Shown here: positions 54,820-63,170 of the stretch, in pieces
Layout of the letters: the number at the start of each line of letters is the position of its first letter
Position numbering within the stretch: the first letter of the stretch is position 1
Source of the DNA: Sphingomonas sp. IC-56
Lineage (GTDB): Bacteria; Pseudomonadota; Alphaproteobacteria; Sphingomonadales; Sphingomonadaceae
Assembly: GCF_021043375.1 (NCBI RefSeq)
Contig: NZ_JAJNDV010000012.1
Coordinates: 1 to 64,000 of the forward strand
Reading direction: 5' to 3'
DNA: 64,000 bases
The notes under the pieces: generated by a model
Databases searched by the model: none
What the model saw: the letters and a program-made list of their open reading frames with translations, nothing else
What the model was told of the DNA's origin: nothing
Program-made: the position numbers and the translations under genes

Positions 54820-55943
54820 AGATCGTCTATTTCACGCATTCGCTGTCCAGCTGCTGGAACCACGGCAACGCCCACTTCCTGCGCGGCGTCCTGCGCGATC
54901 TGATCGCGCGGGGCCATGAGGTCTCGGTGTGGGAGCCCGAAGGCGCCTGGAGCCTGCAGAACCTGGTTGCCGATCATGGCGAGGCGGGACTCGACGCCTA
55001 TCGCCAGGCCTATCCCGAGCTGAGCTCGCGCACCTACACGCCGCTCGCCCAGCTCGACCGGCTGGTGGACGGCGCCGACCTGGTGATCGTGCACGAATGG
55101 AACGACCATCATCTCGTCGCCCGGTTGGGCGCGATCCGCCGGGGTGGCGCGCCCTTTACCCTGCTCTTCCACGACACGCACCACCGCGCGGTCAGCGAGC
55201 CGGCGTCGATGCAGGCCTATGACTTGGAGGATTATGACGGCGTGCTCGCATTCGGCGAGACGCTGTCCGAAGTGTATCGTGGCTGGGGCTGGCAGGGCCG
55301 CGTCTGGACTTGGCACGAAGCCGCCGACACGCGCCACTTCCACCCGCCCGCACAGGAGCAGGAGCGCCAAGGGCTGGTCTGGATCGGCAATTGGGGCGAC
55401 GGCGAGCGCACCACTGAGTTGGAAGACTTCCTGTTCCGCCCGGCGCAGGAAACCAACCTGCCGCTCGACATCTACGGCGTGCGCTATCCTGACGAGGCCA
55501 AGGCCACCCTGGCGCGCTATGGCGTGCGCTATCATGGCTGGGCGCCGAACGCCCGCGCGCCGGAGATATTCGCCCGCCATCTTGCCACCGTGCATGTGCC
55601 GCGCCGCTTCTACAGCACGATCCTGCCCGGCATCCCGACGATCCGCGTGTTCGAGGCGCTGGCCTGCGGCATTCCGCTGGTCTCCGCGCCGTGGGAGGAT
55701 GCCGAGCATCTGTTCCGGCCCGGCCAGGATTATCTGGTCGCGCGCAACGGTGCCGAGATGACGCGCCAGCTTCGCGATCTCCAGAATGACGCGGGCCTGC
55801 GCGAGCATCTGGTCCAGAGCGGGCTGGAGACCATCCTCGACCGCCACACCTGCGCGCACCGCGTCGACGAGCTGCTCGACATCGTCGCCACGCTCCGTCC
55901 GCAAACCGCCACTCCCGACCGCCATCAGAGGATCGTCGCGTGA
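54816..55943 (+). CDS. CgeB-like glycosyltransferase 1
   Basis: A 375-residue protein resembling the CgeB/DUF3880 glycosyltransferase group, named after a Bacillus spore-coat glycosylation gene. It opens MKIVYFTHSLSSCWNHGNAH and has RVFEALACGIPLVSAPWED in the C-terminal donor domain. It is the first of three tandem paralogues sharing an S-S-x-W-x-N/H-G-x-A start pattern. Specificity unknown. Confidence 0.8.
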   Translation: MKIVYFTHSLSSCWNHGNAHFLRGVLRDLIARGHEVSVWEPEGAWSLQNLVADHGEAGLDAYRQAYPELSSRTYTPLAQLDRLVDGADLVIVHEWNDHHLVARLGAIRRGGAPFTLLFHDTHHRAVSEPASMQAYDLEDYDGVLAFGETLSEVYRGWGWQGRVWTWHEAADTRHFHPPAQEQERQGLVWIGNWGDGERTTELEDFLFRPAQETNLPLDIYGVRYPDEAKATLARYGVRYHGWAPNARAPEIFARHLATVHVPRRFYSTILPGIPTIRVFEALACGIPLVSAPWEDAEHLFRPGQDYLVARNGAEMTRQLRDLQNDAGLREHLVQSGLETILDRHTCAHRVDELLDIVATLRPQTATPDRHQRIVA

Positions 55944-57022
55944 AGATCGCCTTTTACGGCTCCAGCCTGCTCTCGTCCTACTGGAACGGGGCTGCGACCT
56001 ATTATCGCGGCATCCTGAAGGCGCTCGCGGCCCATGGCCACGAGATCACCTTCTACGAACCCGACGCGTTCGACCGGCAGCAGCATCGCGACATCGATCC
56101 GCCCGCTTATGCCAAGGTCGTGGTGTATCCGGCGACTGCCGACGCGCTGAACAAAGTGCTCAACGCTGGCGGCGACGCCGATGTCGTGGTGAAGGCCAGC
56201 GGCGTCGGCGTGTTCGATGCCGAGCTGATCCAGGGCATTGCGCGCCACCGCAACGCGATCCGCATCTTCTGGGACGTCGACGCCGCCGCGACGCTGGACG
56301 AGATGCGCCACGACGCCGACCATCCGGTCCATGCCGCGCTCGGCGATCTCGACATGGTGCTGACCTATGGCGGCGGTCCGCCCGTAATCAACGCCTATGA
56401 GGGCTTCGGCGCCAAGCGCTGCATCCCCGTCTACAACGCGCTCGATCCGGAGACGCATCACCCGGCGCCGCGCAACGATCGCTTCGCCGCCGATCTCGGC
56501 CTGCTTGCCAACCGCCTGCCCGACCGTGAGGCGCGGATCGAAGAGTTCTTCCTGCACGCCGCCGCTTTGCTGCCGGACCGGAAATTCATGCTGGGTGGCA
56601 ATGGCTGGCACGACAAGGCGATGACGGACAACGTCCGGGCGATCGGCCATGTCGGCACCGCCGATCACAACGCGTTCAACTGCACGCCGAACGCCGTGCT
56701 CAACGTCGCGCGCGATTCGATGGCGAATATCGGCTTCTCACCCGCGACCCGCGTGTTCGAGGCCGCCGGCGCCGCCGCCTGCCTGATCACCGATGCCTGG
56801 GAAGGCATCGAGCAGTTCCTGAAGCCGGACGAGGAAGTGCTGGTCGCGCGCGACGGCCAGGATGTGGCCGAACATCTGAAGGCGCTGACGCCCGAGCGTG
56901 CCCGCGCGATCGGCGACGCCGCACTCGCTCGCGTGCTTGCCGAGCACACCTATGAACTGCGCGGGCATCAGGTTCATGCCATCCTGACCGAGCAGCGTGC
57001 GCGCATGAGCGTGCCGGCATGA
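55940..57022 (+). CDS. CgeB-like glycosyltransferase 2
   Basis: A 360-residue paralogue of the previous gene, starting at a GTG inside its stop. It opens MKIAFYGSSLLSSYWNGAAT and has TRVFEAAGAAACLITDAWEG in the donor domain, where the usual ACG is changed to GAA. DAWEGIEQFLKPDEEVLVAR follows. The variation suggests a donor or acceptor different from its neighbours. Confidence 0.8.
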   Translation: MKIAFYGSSLLSSYWNGAATYYRGILKALAAHGHEITFYEPDAFDRQQHRDIDPPAYAKVVVYPATADALNKVLNAGGDADVVVKASGVGVFDAELIQGIARHRNAIRIFWDVDAAATLDEMRHDADHPVHAALGDLDMVLTYGGGPPVINAYEGFGAKRCIPVYNALDPETHHPAPRNDRFAADLGLLANRLPDREARIEEFFLHAAALLPDRKFMLGGNGWHDKAMTDNVRAIGHVGTADHNAFNCTPNAVLNVARDSMANIGFSPATRVFEAAGAAACLITDAWEGIEQFLKPDEEVLVARDGQDVAEHLKALTPERARAIGDAALARVLAEHTYELRGHQVHAILTEQRARMSVPA

Positions 57023-58086
57023 AGCTGGTCGTTCTCGGCCTGTCGCTCTCCTCGTCTTGGGGCAACGGCCACGCCACCACCTTTCGCGCGCTGTTGAAGG
57101 CGTTCGCGGCGCGCGGGCACGACATTCTGTTCCTGGAACGCGACGTGCCCTGGTACCGCAACAGCCGCGACATGCCGGAGCCGGGCTTTTGCCGGCTGGA
57201 ATATTATAGCGACCTGGCGGACCTGAACCGCTTCGAGGCCGAGATTTGCGGCGCCGATGCGGTGATGGTCGGCTCCTATGTTCCAGAGGGTGTCGAAGTG
57301 GCGCGCTATGTCCAGAACCGGGCGGAGGGCGTGACAAGCTTCTACGACATCGACACGCCGGTTACGCTCGCGAAGCTGGAACGCGGCGACTTCGAATATC
57401 TCTCGCCCGAAGTGATCCCGGGCTATGACGTGTATTTCTCGTTCACCGGCGGGCCGACGCTCGACCGGCTGGAGCGGCAATATGGCTCGCCAGCAGCGCG
57501 GCCGCTCTACTGCTCGGTCGACGCGACTGCCTATCGCCCGCTCGATGTGGCGAAGAAGTGGGATCTGTCGTACCTCGGCACCTACAGCCCCGACCGGCAG
57601 CCAACGCTGGAGCGGCTGCTGATCGAGCCGGCACGTGCGCGCCCCGATTTGCGCTTCGTCGTCGCCGGACCGCAATATCCCGAGAATATCGAGTGGCCGG
57701 CCAATGTCGAGCGGATCGACCACCTGCCGCCCGCCGAGCATGCCGAATTCTACAGCGCGTCGCGCTTTACGCTGAACGTCACCCGCGCCGACATGATCGC
57801 CGCCGGCTGGTCGCCCTCGGTCCGCATCTTCGAGGCATGCGCATGCGGGACGCCGATCATCTCCGACATCTGGGACGGGATCGAGACGGTGCTGGAGCCC
57901 GGCCGCGAGATCATCCTGGCGAAGACCGCCGACGATGTCCTGAGCGCGCTCGCCAGCGACGCCGACGCGCTTGGGGAAGCGGCCCGCACCCGCGTGCTCG
58001 CCGAACACACCGCCGAACACCGCGCCGCCGAACTGGAAACGCATCTTCAGGAAGCGCTGACCGAACCGATGCTGGCTACCGCGTAG
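57019..58086 (+). CDS. CgeB-like glycosyltransferase 3
   Basis: A 355-residue third paralogue, opening MKLVVLGLSLSSSWGNGHAT, with VRIFEACACGTPIISDIWDG in the donor domain and YDIDTPVTLAKLERGDFEYL in the middle. It ends the operon, followed by a hairpin. Probably soluble, acting in the cytoplasm on a nucleotide-sugar donor. The tandem arrangement implies sequential addition of related sugars, by inference. Confidence 0.82.
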   Translation: MKLVVLGLSLSSSWGNGHATTFRALLKAFAARGHDILFLERDVPWYRNSRDMPEPGFCRLEYYSDLADLNRFEAEICGADAVMVGSYVPEGVEVARYVQNRAEGVTSFYDIDTPVTLAKLERGDFEYLSPEVIPGYDVYFSFTGGPTLDRLERQYGSPAARPLYCSVDATAYRPLDVAKKWDLSYLGTYSPDRQPTLERLLIEPARARPDLRFVVAGPQYPENIEWPANVERIDHLPPAEHAEFYSASRFTLNVTRADMIAAGWSPSVRIFEACACGTPIISDIWDGIETVLEPGREIILAKTADDVLSALASDADALGEAARTRVLAEHTAEHRAAELETHLQEALTEPMLATA

Positions 58087-58102
58087 CGCGAGTGCTAGCG
58101 GG

Positions 58103-58131
58103 CCTGTGGCCGGATCGTCCGGCCACAGGAG
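58103..58131 (+). promoter_or_regulatory. hairpin covering a ribosome binding site
   Basis: CCTGTGGCCGGA (58103-58114) and TCCGGCCACAGG (58118-58129) form a perfect 12-bp stem with loop TCG. The AGG of the next gene's AGGAG (58127-58131) is inside the 3' arm, so the stem would hide it. Confidence 0.6.
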
Positions 58132-58139
58132 TCTCTTGA

Positions 58140-58319
58140 GTGTCCGAGCGTTTTGAGCGCCACCGCCAGCCCTGGCGGCCCGACGAAGTCCAGAAGCTGC
58201 ACACGCTGGCCAAGAAGGGCATGGCGCTCAAGGCGATCGCCAAGGCGCTGACCCGCAGCGAGGAGTCAGTGAAGGAGCGCGCCAAGCTCGACGGGCTGAA
58301 CATCGCCAAGCTGCACTGA
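58140..58319 (+). CDS. 59-residue Myb/SANT-like helix-turn-helix small protein
   Basis: A GTG-initiated ORF (AGGAG eight bases ahead) encodes 59 residues: MSERFERHRQPWRPDEVQ, then KLHTLAKKGMALKAIAKALT, then RSEESVKERAKLDGLNIAKLH. The W-x2-DEV..L..LAKKGM...IA..L.RS..SV..RA pattern is that of a small Myb-like or HTH DNA-binding helix bundle. It is basic and cytoplasmic. It ends 12 bases before the flavoprotein gene. A real gene is supported by its signal and helix pattern; its function is unknown. Confidence 0.7.
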   Translation: MSERFERHRQPWRPDEVQKLHTLAKKGMALKAIAKALTRSEESVKERAKLDGLNIAKLH

Positions 58320-58331
58320 GGCGACACCCGC

Positions 58332-59492
58332 GTGAGCGAGTATGACGCGATCATCCTGGGCGCGGGCGCCGCGGGGCTGATGTGCGCGGCCGTCGCCGGC
58401 CAGCGCGGCCGCCGCGTGCTGTTGATCGACCATGCCGATCGCGTCGGCAAGAAGATCCTGATTTCGGGTGGCGGGCGGTGCAACTTCACCAACCTGCACA
58501 CCGCGCCTGATCGATACCTGTCGCAGAACCCGCATTTCGCCAAGTCGGCGCTGCGCCGCTACACCGCTCAGGACTTTCTCGACCTGGTCGAGCGGCATCG
58601 CATCGCCTGGCACGAAAAGACGCTGGGCCAGCTGTTCTGCGACGGTTCCGCCCGCCAGATCGTCGACATGCTGCTCGACGAATGCGACGCCGGCCAGGTG
58701 ACGATCCAGACCGGCCGCCAAATCGGCGAGGTCGCGCATGCCGATGGCCGCTATCGGATCGGCGAAGACACCGCACCCGCGCTGGTGATCGCCACCGGCG
58801 GACCGTCGATCCCCAAGATGGGTTCGACCGGCTTTGCCTATGACCTCGCCCGCCGCTTCGGGCTCAAGGTCGTCGAGCCGCGCCCGGCGCTCGTCCCCCT
58901 CACGCTCCCCGCCGACCAGGCGCTGTTCCGCGAACTCTCCGGCGTCGCCGCTCCCGTCCGCGCCCGCGCTGGCAAGGCGAGCTTCGACGAGGCCGCGCTG
59001 TTCACCCATCGCGGGCTCTCGGGTCCCGCCATCCTCCAGGTCAGCTCCTACTGGCGACATGGCGAGAGCATCGCCATCGACTTCCTACCCCATGCCGCCA
59101 CCGGCTGGCTCGCCGCCGCCAAGCGCAGCCACCCGCGCACGACGCTCCGGAAACTGCTGTCCGACACCCTGCCCGGTCGCCTTGCCGAGACGCTAGCCGA
59201 GCAACTCGCCCTGCCGGGCGAGCTTGCCAACGCGACGGACCGCAAACTGGCCGAAGCCGAACAGCGCCTCGCCGCTTGGCCGTTCCTTCCCAACGGCACC
59301 GAAGGCTATGCCAAAGCCGAAGTCACTGTGGGCGGCATTTCCACCGCCGACCTGTCCTCGCAGACGATGGAGGCGCGCAAGGTGCCCGGGCTTTACGCGA
59401 TCGGGGAGGCGGTGGACGTCACCGGATGGCTTGGGGGCTATAATTTCCAATGGGCCTGGGCCAGCGGCTGGGCGGCCGCGCAGGCACTCTGA
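58332..59492 (+). CDS. HI0933/BaiN-family flavoprotein oxidoreductase
   Basis: A 386-residue NAD(P)/FAD-dependent oxidoreductase. The N-terminal FAD loop is IILGAGAAGLMCAAVAGQRG (about 7-26). GKKILISGGGRCNFTN (about 40-55) and the C-terminal GLYAIGEAVDVTGWLGGYNFQWAWASG in part are hallmarks of the HI0933 family. The reaction is not settled for most members. GTG start. Confidence 0.9.
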   Translation: MSEYDAIILGAGAAGLMCAAVAGQRGRRVLLIDHADRVGKKILISGGGRCNFTNLHTAPDRYLSQNPHFAKSALRRYTAQDFLDLVERHRIAWHEKTLGQLFCDGSARQIVDMLLDECDAGQVTIQTGRQIGEVAHADGRYRIGEDTAPALVIATGGPSIPKMGSTGFAYDLARRFGLKVVEPRPALVPLTLPADQALFRELSGVAAPVRARAGKASFDEAALFTHRGLSGPAILQVSSYWRHGESIAIDFLPHAATGWLAAAKRSHPRTTLRKLLSDTLPGRLAETLAEQLALPGELANATDRKLAEAEQRLAAWPFLPNGTEGYAKAEVTVGGISTADLSSQTMEARKVPGLYAIGEAVDVTGWLGGYNFQWAWASGWAAAQAL

Positions 59493-59631
59493 ACCCGCGG
59501 CAATCGAATTCGCCCCTGCCGCAGCGTTCCCCGGCAACATTGCGCATCCCATGTCGCAAAGCGCAGTCCTGATTCGCTGCACTGCATATAAAGCTTGCCC
59601 CGAAGGCCCACTGCCCCCATCTGGCGGGTTC

Positions 59632-61365
59632 ATGCCATTCTCGACTCTCCCCCCGCTTCTCGCCGAAGCGCTCGCCGCGCGTGGTTACGCCGCGCCCACG
59701 CCCGTCCAGGCCGCCGTCCTTGAACCCGAGGCCAATGGCCGCGATCTGATCGTCTCCGCCCAGACCGGATCGGGCAAGACCGTCGCCTTCGGCATGGCGA
59801 TGGCGCCCGACCTGATCGGCGAGGACGGCCGCGTCATCCCGACGCGCGAGCCCCACGCGCTGATCATCGCCCCGACCCGCGAGCTCGCGCTTCAGGTCAG
59901 CCGCGAGCTGATCTGGCTCTATGGCCCCACCGGTGCGCGCATCGCCACCTGCGTCGGCGGCATGGACGCGTCGAAGGAGCGCCGCCAGCTCAATCACGGC
60001 GCGCACATCGTCGTGGGCACCCCTGGGCGCCTGCGCGATCACCTGGAACGCGGCGCGCTCGACCTGTCCGCGCTCAAGGCCGCCGTGCTCGACGAAGCCG
60101 ACGAGATGCTCGACATGGGCTTCCGCGACGATCTCGAGCACATTCTCGACGCCAGCCCGAACGAGCGCCGCACGCTGCTCTTCTCCGCGACGATGCCCAA
60201 GCCCATCGTCCAGCTCGCCAAGCGCTACCAGAAGGACGCGCTGCGCATCTCCACGGTCGGCGAGGACCGCGGCCATGGCGACATCAGCTATCAGGCCGTC
60301 ACCGTTAGCCCGTCCGAGATCGAGCACGCGGTCATCAACCTGCTGCGCTTCCATGAAGCGGAGACGGCAATCCTGTTCTGCGCCACCCGCGACAATGTCC
60401 GCCACCTGCACGCCACGCTGACCGAGCGCGGCTTCTCCGCCGTGGCGCTGTCGGGCGAGCACAGCCAGAACGAGCGCAACGCCGCGCTCCAGGCACTGCG
60501 CGACCGCCGCGCCCGTGTCTGCGTCGCCACCGACGTTGCCGCGCGTGGCATCGATCTTCCCACCCTCACGCTGGTCATCCATGTTGAGCTGCCGCGTGAT
60601 GCGGAAACCCTTCAGCACCGCTCGGGCCGCACCGGCCGCGCGGGCAAGAAGGGCACCGCCGTGCTCATCGTCCCCTTCCCGCGCCGCCGCCGGGTCGAGA
60701 TGATGCTGCGTGGCGCGCGCATCAACGCCGAATGGATCGACGCCCCGACGCCCGAGGCGATCCGCGCCCAGGACCATGAGCGCCTGCTCGCCGCCCTGCT
60801 CGCGCCCGTCGAGACCGACGAGGAAGACGCCGCACTGGCCGAGCGCCTGATGGCCGAGAAGTCGCCGCAGGAAATCGCCGCCGCTTTGGTCCACGCGCAC
60901 CGCGCGTCGATGCCGCAGCCCGAGGAACTCGCCGATCGTTCGCAGGCAGGCGCCCGCGACGAGCGCCAGTCGAGCCACCGCGAAGGCTTTGACGACATCG
61001 TCTGGTTCCGCATGGATGTCGGCCGCAATCAGAACGCCGACCCGCGCTGGATCCTGCCGCTGATCTGCCGCCGCGGCCACATTACCAAGAACGAAGTCGG
61101 CGCGATCCGCATCGGCCCGAATGAGACCGCGTTCCAGGTGCCCCGCGCGCTCGCCGCGAAGTTCCAGTCCTCGGTCGCTCGGACGGCGAGCGAAGACGAC
61201 GATGTCCGCTTCGAAGTGTCCGAAGGCCCGGTGCAGCAGGGCGGCCGCATGCAGCGCGGCGGCCCGAACCGGCCGATGCGGGACCGTCCGACCGGAGGCC
61301 CCCGCGGGACCCACTCGGCCAAGCCCTATGTGCGCAAGGGCCCACCCCGCGGCCCGCGCGCCTGA
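59632..61365 (+). CDS. DEAD-box RNA helicase with RNA-binding C-terminus
   Basis: A 577-residue RNA helicase. Motifs in order: Q-motif YAAPTPVQ, AQTGSGKT (I), PTREL (Ia), VGTPGR (Ib), LDEADEML (II), SATMP (III), ATDVAARGID (V) and HRSGRTGRAGKKG (VI). A DbpA-like RNA-binding domain at about residues 455-520 and a basic RG-rich tail follow. It resembles CsdA/DeaD proteins in ribosome assembly and cold adaptation. The ATG at 59632 is chosen; the frame upstream overlaps the flavoprotein. Confidence 0.92.
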   Translation: MPFSTLPPLLAEALAARGYAAPTPVQAAVLEPEANGRDLIVSAQTGSGKTVAFGMAMAPDLIGEDGRVIPTREPHALIIAPTRELALQVSRELIWLYGPTGARIATCVGGMDASKERRQLNHGAHIVVGTPGRLRDHLERGALDLSALKAAVLDEADEMLDMGFRDDLEHILDASPNERRTLLFSATMPKPIVQLAKRYQKDALRISTVGEDRGHGDISYQAVTVSPSEIEHAVINLLRFHEAETAILFCATRDNVRHLHATLTERGFSAVALSGEHSQNERNAALQALRDRRARVCVATDVAARGIDLPTLTLVIHVELPRDAETLQHRSGRTGRAGKKGTAVLIVPFPRRRRVEMMLRGARINAEWIDAPTPEAIRAQDHERLLAALLAPVETDEEDAALAERLMAEKSPQEIAAALVHAHRASMPQPEELADRSQAGARDERQSSHREGFDDIVWFRMDVGRNQNADPRWILPLICRRGHITKNEVGAIRIGPNETAFQVPRALAAKFQSSVARTASEDDDVRFEVSEGPVQQGGRMQRGGPNRPMRDRPTGGPRGTHSAKPYVRKGPPRGPRA

Positions 61366-61378
61366 ACCACATCCTTCG

Positions 61379-61460
61379 TCACCCCGGCCTTGAGCCGGGG
61401 TCCCGCTGCCTTTCACCGGTAGAAGAAGAAGCGGGATCCCGGCTCAAGGCCGGGATGACG
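61379..61460. repeat. GTCACCCCGG/GGGATGACGG inverted hairpin repeat pair
   Basis: Two facing copies (about 61379-61406 and 61431-61460) of the short hairpin seen at 1566 follow the helicase gene. The two copies also pair with each other. They may serve as a transcript end. Confidence 0.6.
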
Positions 61461-61492
61461 GCTGGGGTGGGTCGGCGGTCCCACGCCCAACC

Positions 61493-61594
61493 AGTTCCCC
61501 GGCGTAGGCCGGGGCCCAGTTGCAATGCGCTGGCAAAGGCGCAGTGCCGTCTCAGGCTCCGTGGCAACTGGGCCCCGGCCTACGCCGGGGAACT
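61493..61594. repeat. inverted repeat element with perfect 31-bp arms
   Basis: Arms 61493-61523 (AGTTCCCCGGCGTAGGCC...) and 61564-61594 (...GGCCTACGCCGGGGAACT) are exact reverse complements around a 40-base centre. It is the same element type as at 1626. Relative to that copy one base in each arm differs, and both arms changed together. Confidence 0.75.
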
Positions 61595-61624
61595 CATAGC
61601 CCCAACAAACTGGAGTAACCGCCA

Positions 61625-62083
61625 GTGACCCAACCCCGTATCCTCGTCGACGCGGACGCCTGCCCGGTGAAGGACGAGATCTACAAGGTCGCGTGGCGCC
61701 ACGAAGTGCCGGTGACGGTGGTCAGCAACCAGCACATCCGCGTGCCCCAGCACCCGCTCGTCAGCCGCCAGGTGGTAAGCGACGCCTTCGACGCCGCCGA
61801 TGACTGGATCGCGCACGCCGCAGGCCCGGACGCGGTGGTGATCACCGCCGACATCCTCCTGGCCGATCGCGTGCTGAAAGTCGGCGCCCGCGTGCTGAGC
61901 CCCACTGGCAAGCCCTTCACCACCAGCTCGATCGGGGGCGCCATCGCCACCCGCGCCATCATGGCGGACCTGCGCGCTGGCGGCGACCAGATCGGTGGGC
62001 CCAAGCCCTTCGCCGCAGCAGACCGCTCACGTTTCCTGCAAGCGCTCGACACGGTGCTGGTTGCAATGAAGCGCGGCGGCTGA
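61625..62083 (+). CDS. UPF0178 (YaiI/YqxD) family protein
   Basis: A 152-residue protein of the YaiI/YqxD family with a PIN-like nuclease fold. Signs are ILVDADACPVKDEIYKVAWR (about 6-25), VSDAFDAADDWIAHAAGPDAVVITADILLADR in pieces (Asp residues) and TSSIGGAIATRAIMADLR. Activity is unproven. GTG start. The nearest upstream DNA is the palindromic element. Confidence 0.9.
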   Translation: MTQPRILVDADACPVKDEIYKVAWRHEVPVTVVSNQHIRVPQHPLVSRQVVSDAFDAADDWIAHAAGPDAVVITADILLADRVLKVGARVLSPTGKPFTTSSIGGAIATRAIMADLRAGGDQIGGPKPFAAADRSRFLQALDTVLVAMKRGG

Positions 62084-62167
62084 CTTCCTCCTTCCCTGGC
62101 AAAGGAAGGGGCCGGCCATTGCGCGTCAGCCGCACCGCCCCCCAGCTAAACCGCCGTCAGGCCAAGC

Positions 62168-62965
62168 TCAGGGCTCTTTCCGCTCGCCCGCCCTGCGCTG
62201 CTGCGCGCGCCGCGACATGATGTTCAGGCCCTCGACCAGAACCGAGAAGCCCATCGCCGCGTAAATATAGCCCTTGGGCACGTGCACGCCGAAGCCATCC
62301 GCGATCAGCACCGCGCCGATCATCAGCAGAAAGCCCAGCGCCAGCATCACCACCGTCGGGTTGCGCGCAATGAAGTTCGCGAGCGGGTCGGCGGCCAGAA
62401 CCATGGTTCCCACCGCCACCAGCACGGCGATCACCATCACGGCGAGATTGTCGGTCATGCCCACCGCGGTCAGGATCGAATCGATCGAGAACACCATGTC
62501 GAGCAGGATGATCTGGATGATCGCCGATCCGAAGGTGATGGCCGCCACCTGCTTCTTGTCCAGCAGGTCGTCGCTGGGCGAGGCGTCCACCGTGTGGTGG
62601 ATTTCCTTGGTGGCCTTCCAGATGAGGAACAGACCGCCCACCACCAGGATCAGGTCGCGCCAGGAGAAGGCGGTCTCGAACGCCGGCTGCCCATAGTCGT
62701 TCAAGGGACCGGTTATGCCTAGGTCGAAGACCACCGCCGTCAACCCGATCAGCCACGCGATCATGGAAAGCAGGATCAGGCGCATGACGAGAGCGAGCCC
62801 GATGCCCACGCGCCGTGCCTTTGCGCGCTGCTCCTCGGGCAGCTTGTTAGACAGGATGGAGATGAAGATGAGGTTGTCGATGCCAAGCACGACCTCCATC
62901 ACCACCAGGGCGGCGAGCGCTGCCCAGGCTGTGGGATCAGAGAAGAGTGCGAGCAGGCTTTCCAT
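62168..62965 (-). CDS. TerC-family integral membrane protein
   Basis: A 265-residue membrane protein with about seven hydrophobic segments and the TerC signature [22 protein letters not shown] (about residues 22-43, conserved Asp), repeated as [18 protein letters not shown] (about 154-171). Related proteins handle tellurium resistance, manganese efflux or envelope metalation. It is convergent with the UPF0178 gene. Confidence 0.92.
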   Translation of the reverse strand: MESLLALFSDPTAWAALAALVVMEVVLGIDNLIFISILSNKLPEEQRAKARRVGIGLALVMRLILLSMIAWLIGLTAVVFDLGITGPLNDYGQPAFETAFSWRDLILVVGGLFLIWKATKEIHHTVDASPSDDLLDKKQVAAITFGSAIIQIILLDMVFSIDSILTAVGMTDNLAVMVIAVLVAVGTMVLAADPLANFIARNPTVVMLALGFLLMIGAVLIADGFGVHVPKGYIYAAMGFSVLVEGLNIMSRRAQQRRAGERKEP

Positions 62966-63170
62966 CCGACGATCCTATTCCCATGAAGCCGCACTATAAC
63001 GCCGGTGAGCCTTGGCTGCTCCACCGGTGCGGGGTTGTTCCCCTTCAGCGCTGCCACGAGCTTTAGAACGCACCCGTATCAGGCTTCAAGCGGCAGGCCC
63101 GCGTGCGACAGCCCCGTTGCCCTCCACCCCGCCCCTTCCTAAGCTCCGCGCAACACCAATCGGGGGCACC

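Noticed and set aside
59587..59592. TATAAA before the DEAD-box gene as a promoter
   Set aside because: No acceptable -35 element lies 16-18 bases upstream, so I do not list it.
59224..59631. N-terminal extension of the DEAD-box helicase
   Set aside because: It overlaps the flavoprotein in another frame. The Q-motif follows the ATG at 59632 at the usual distance.
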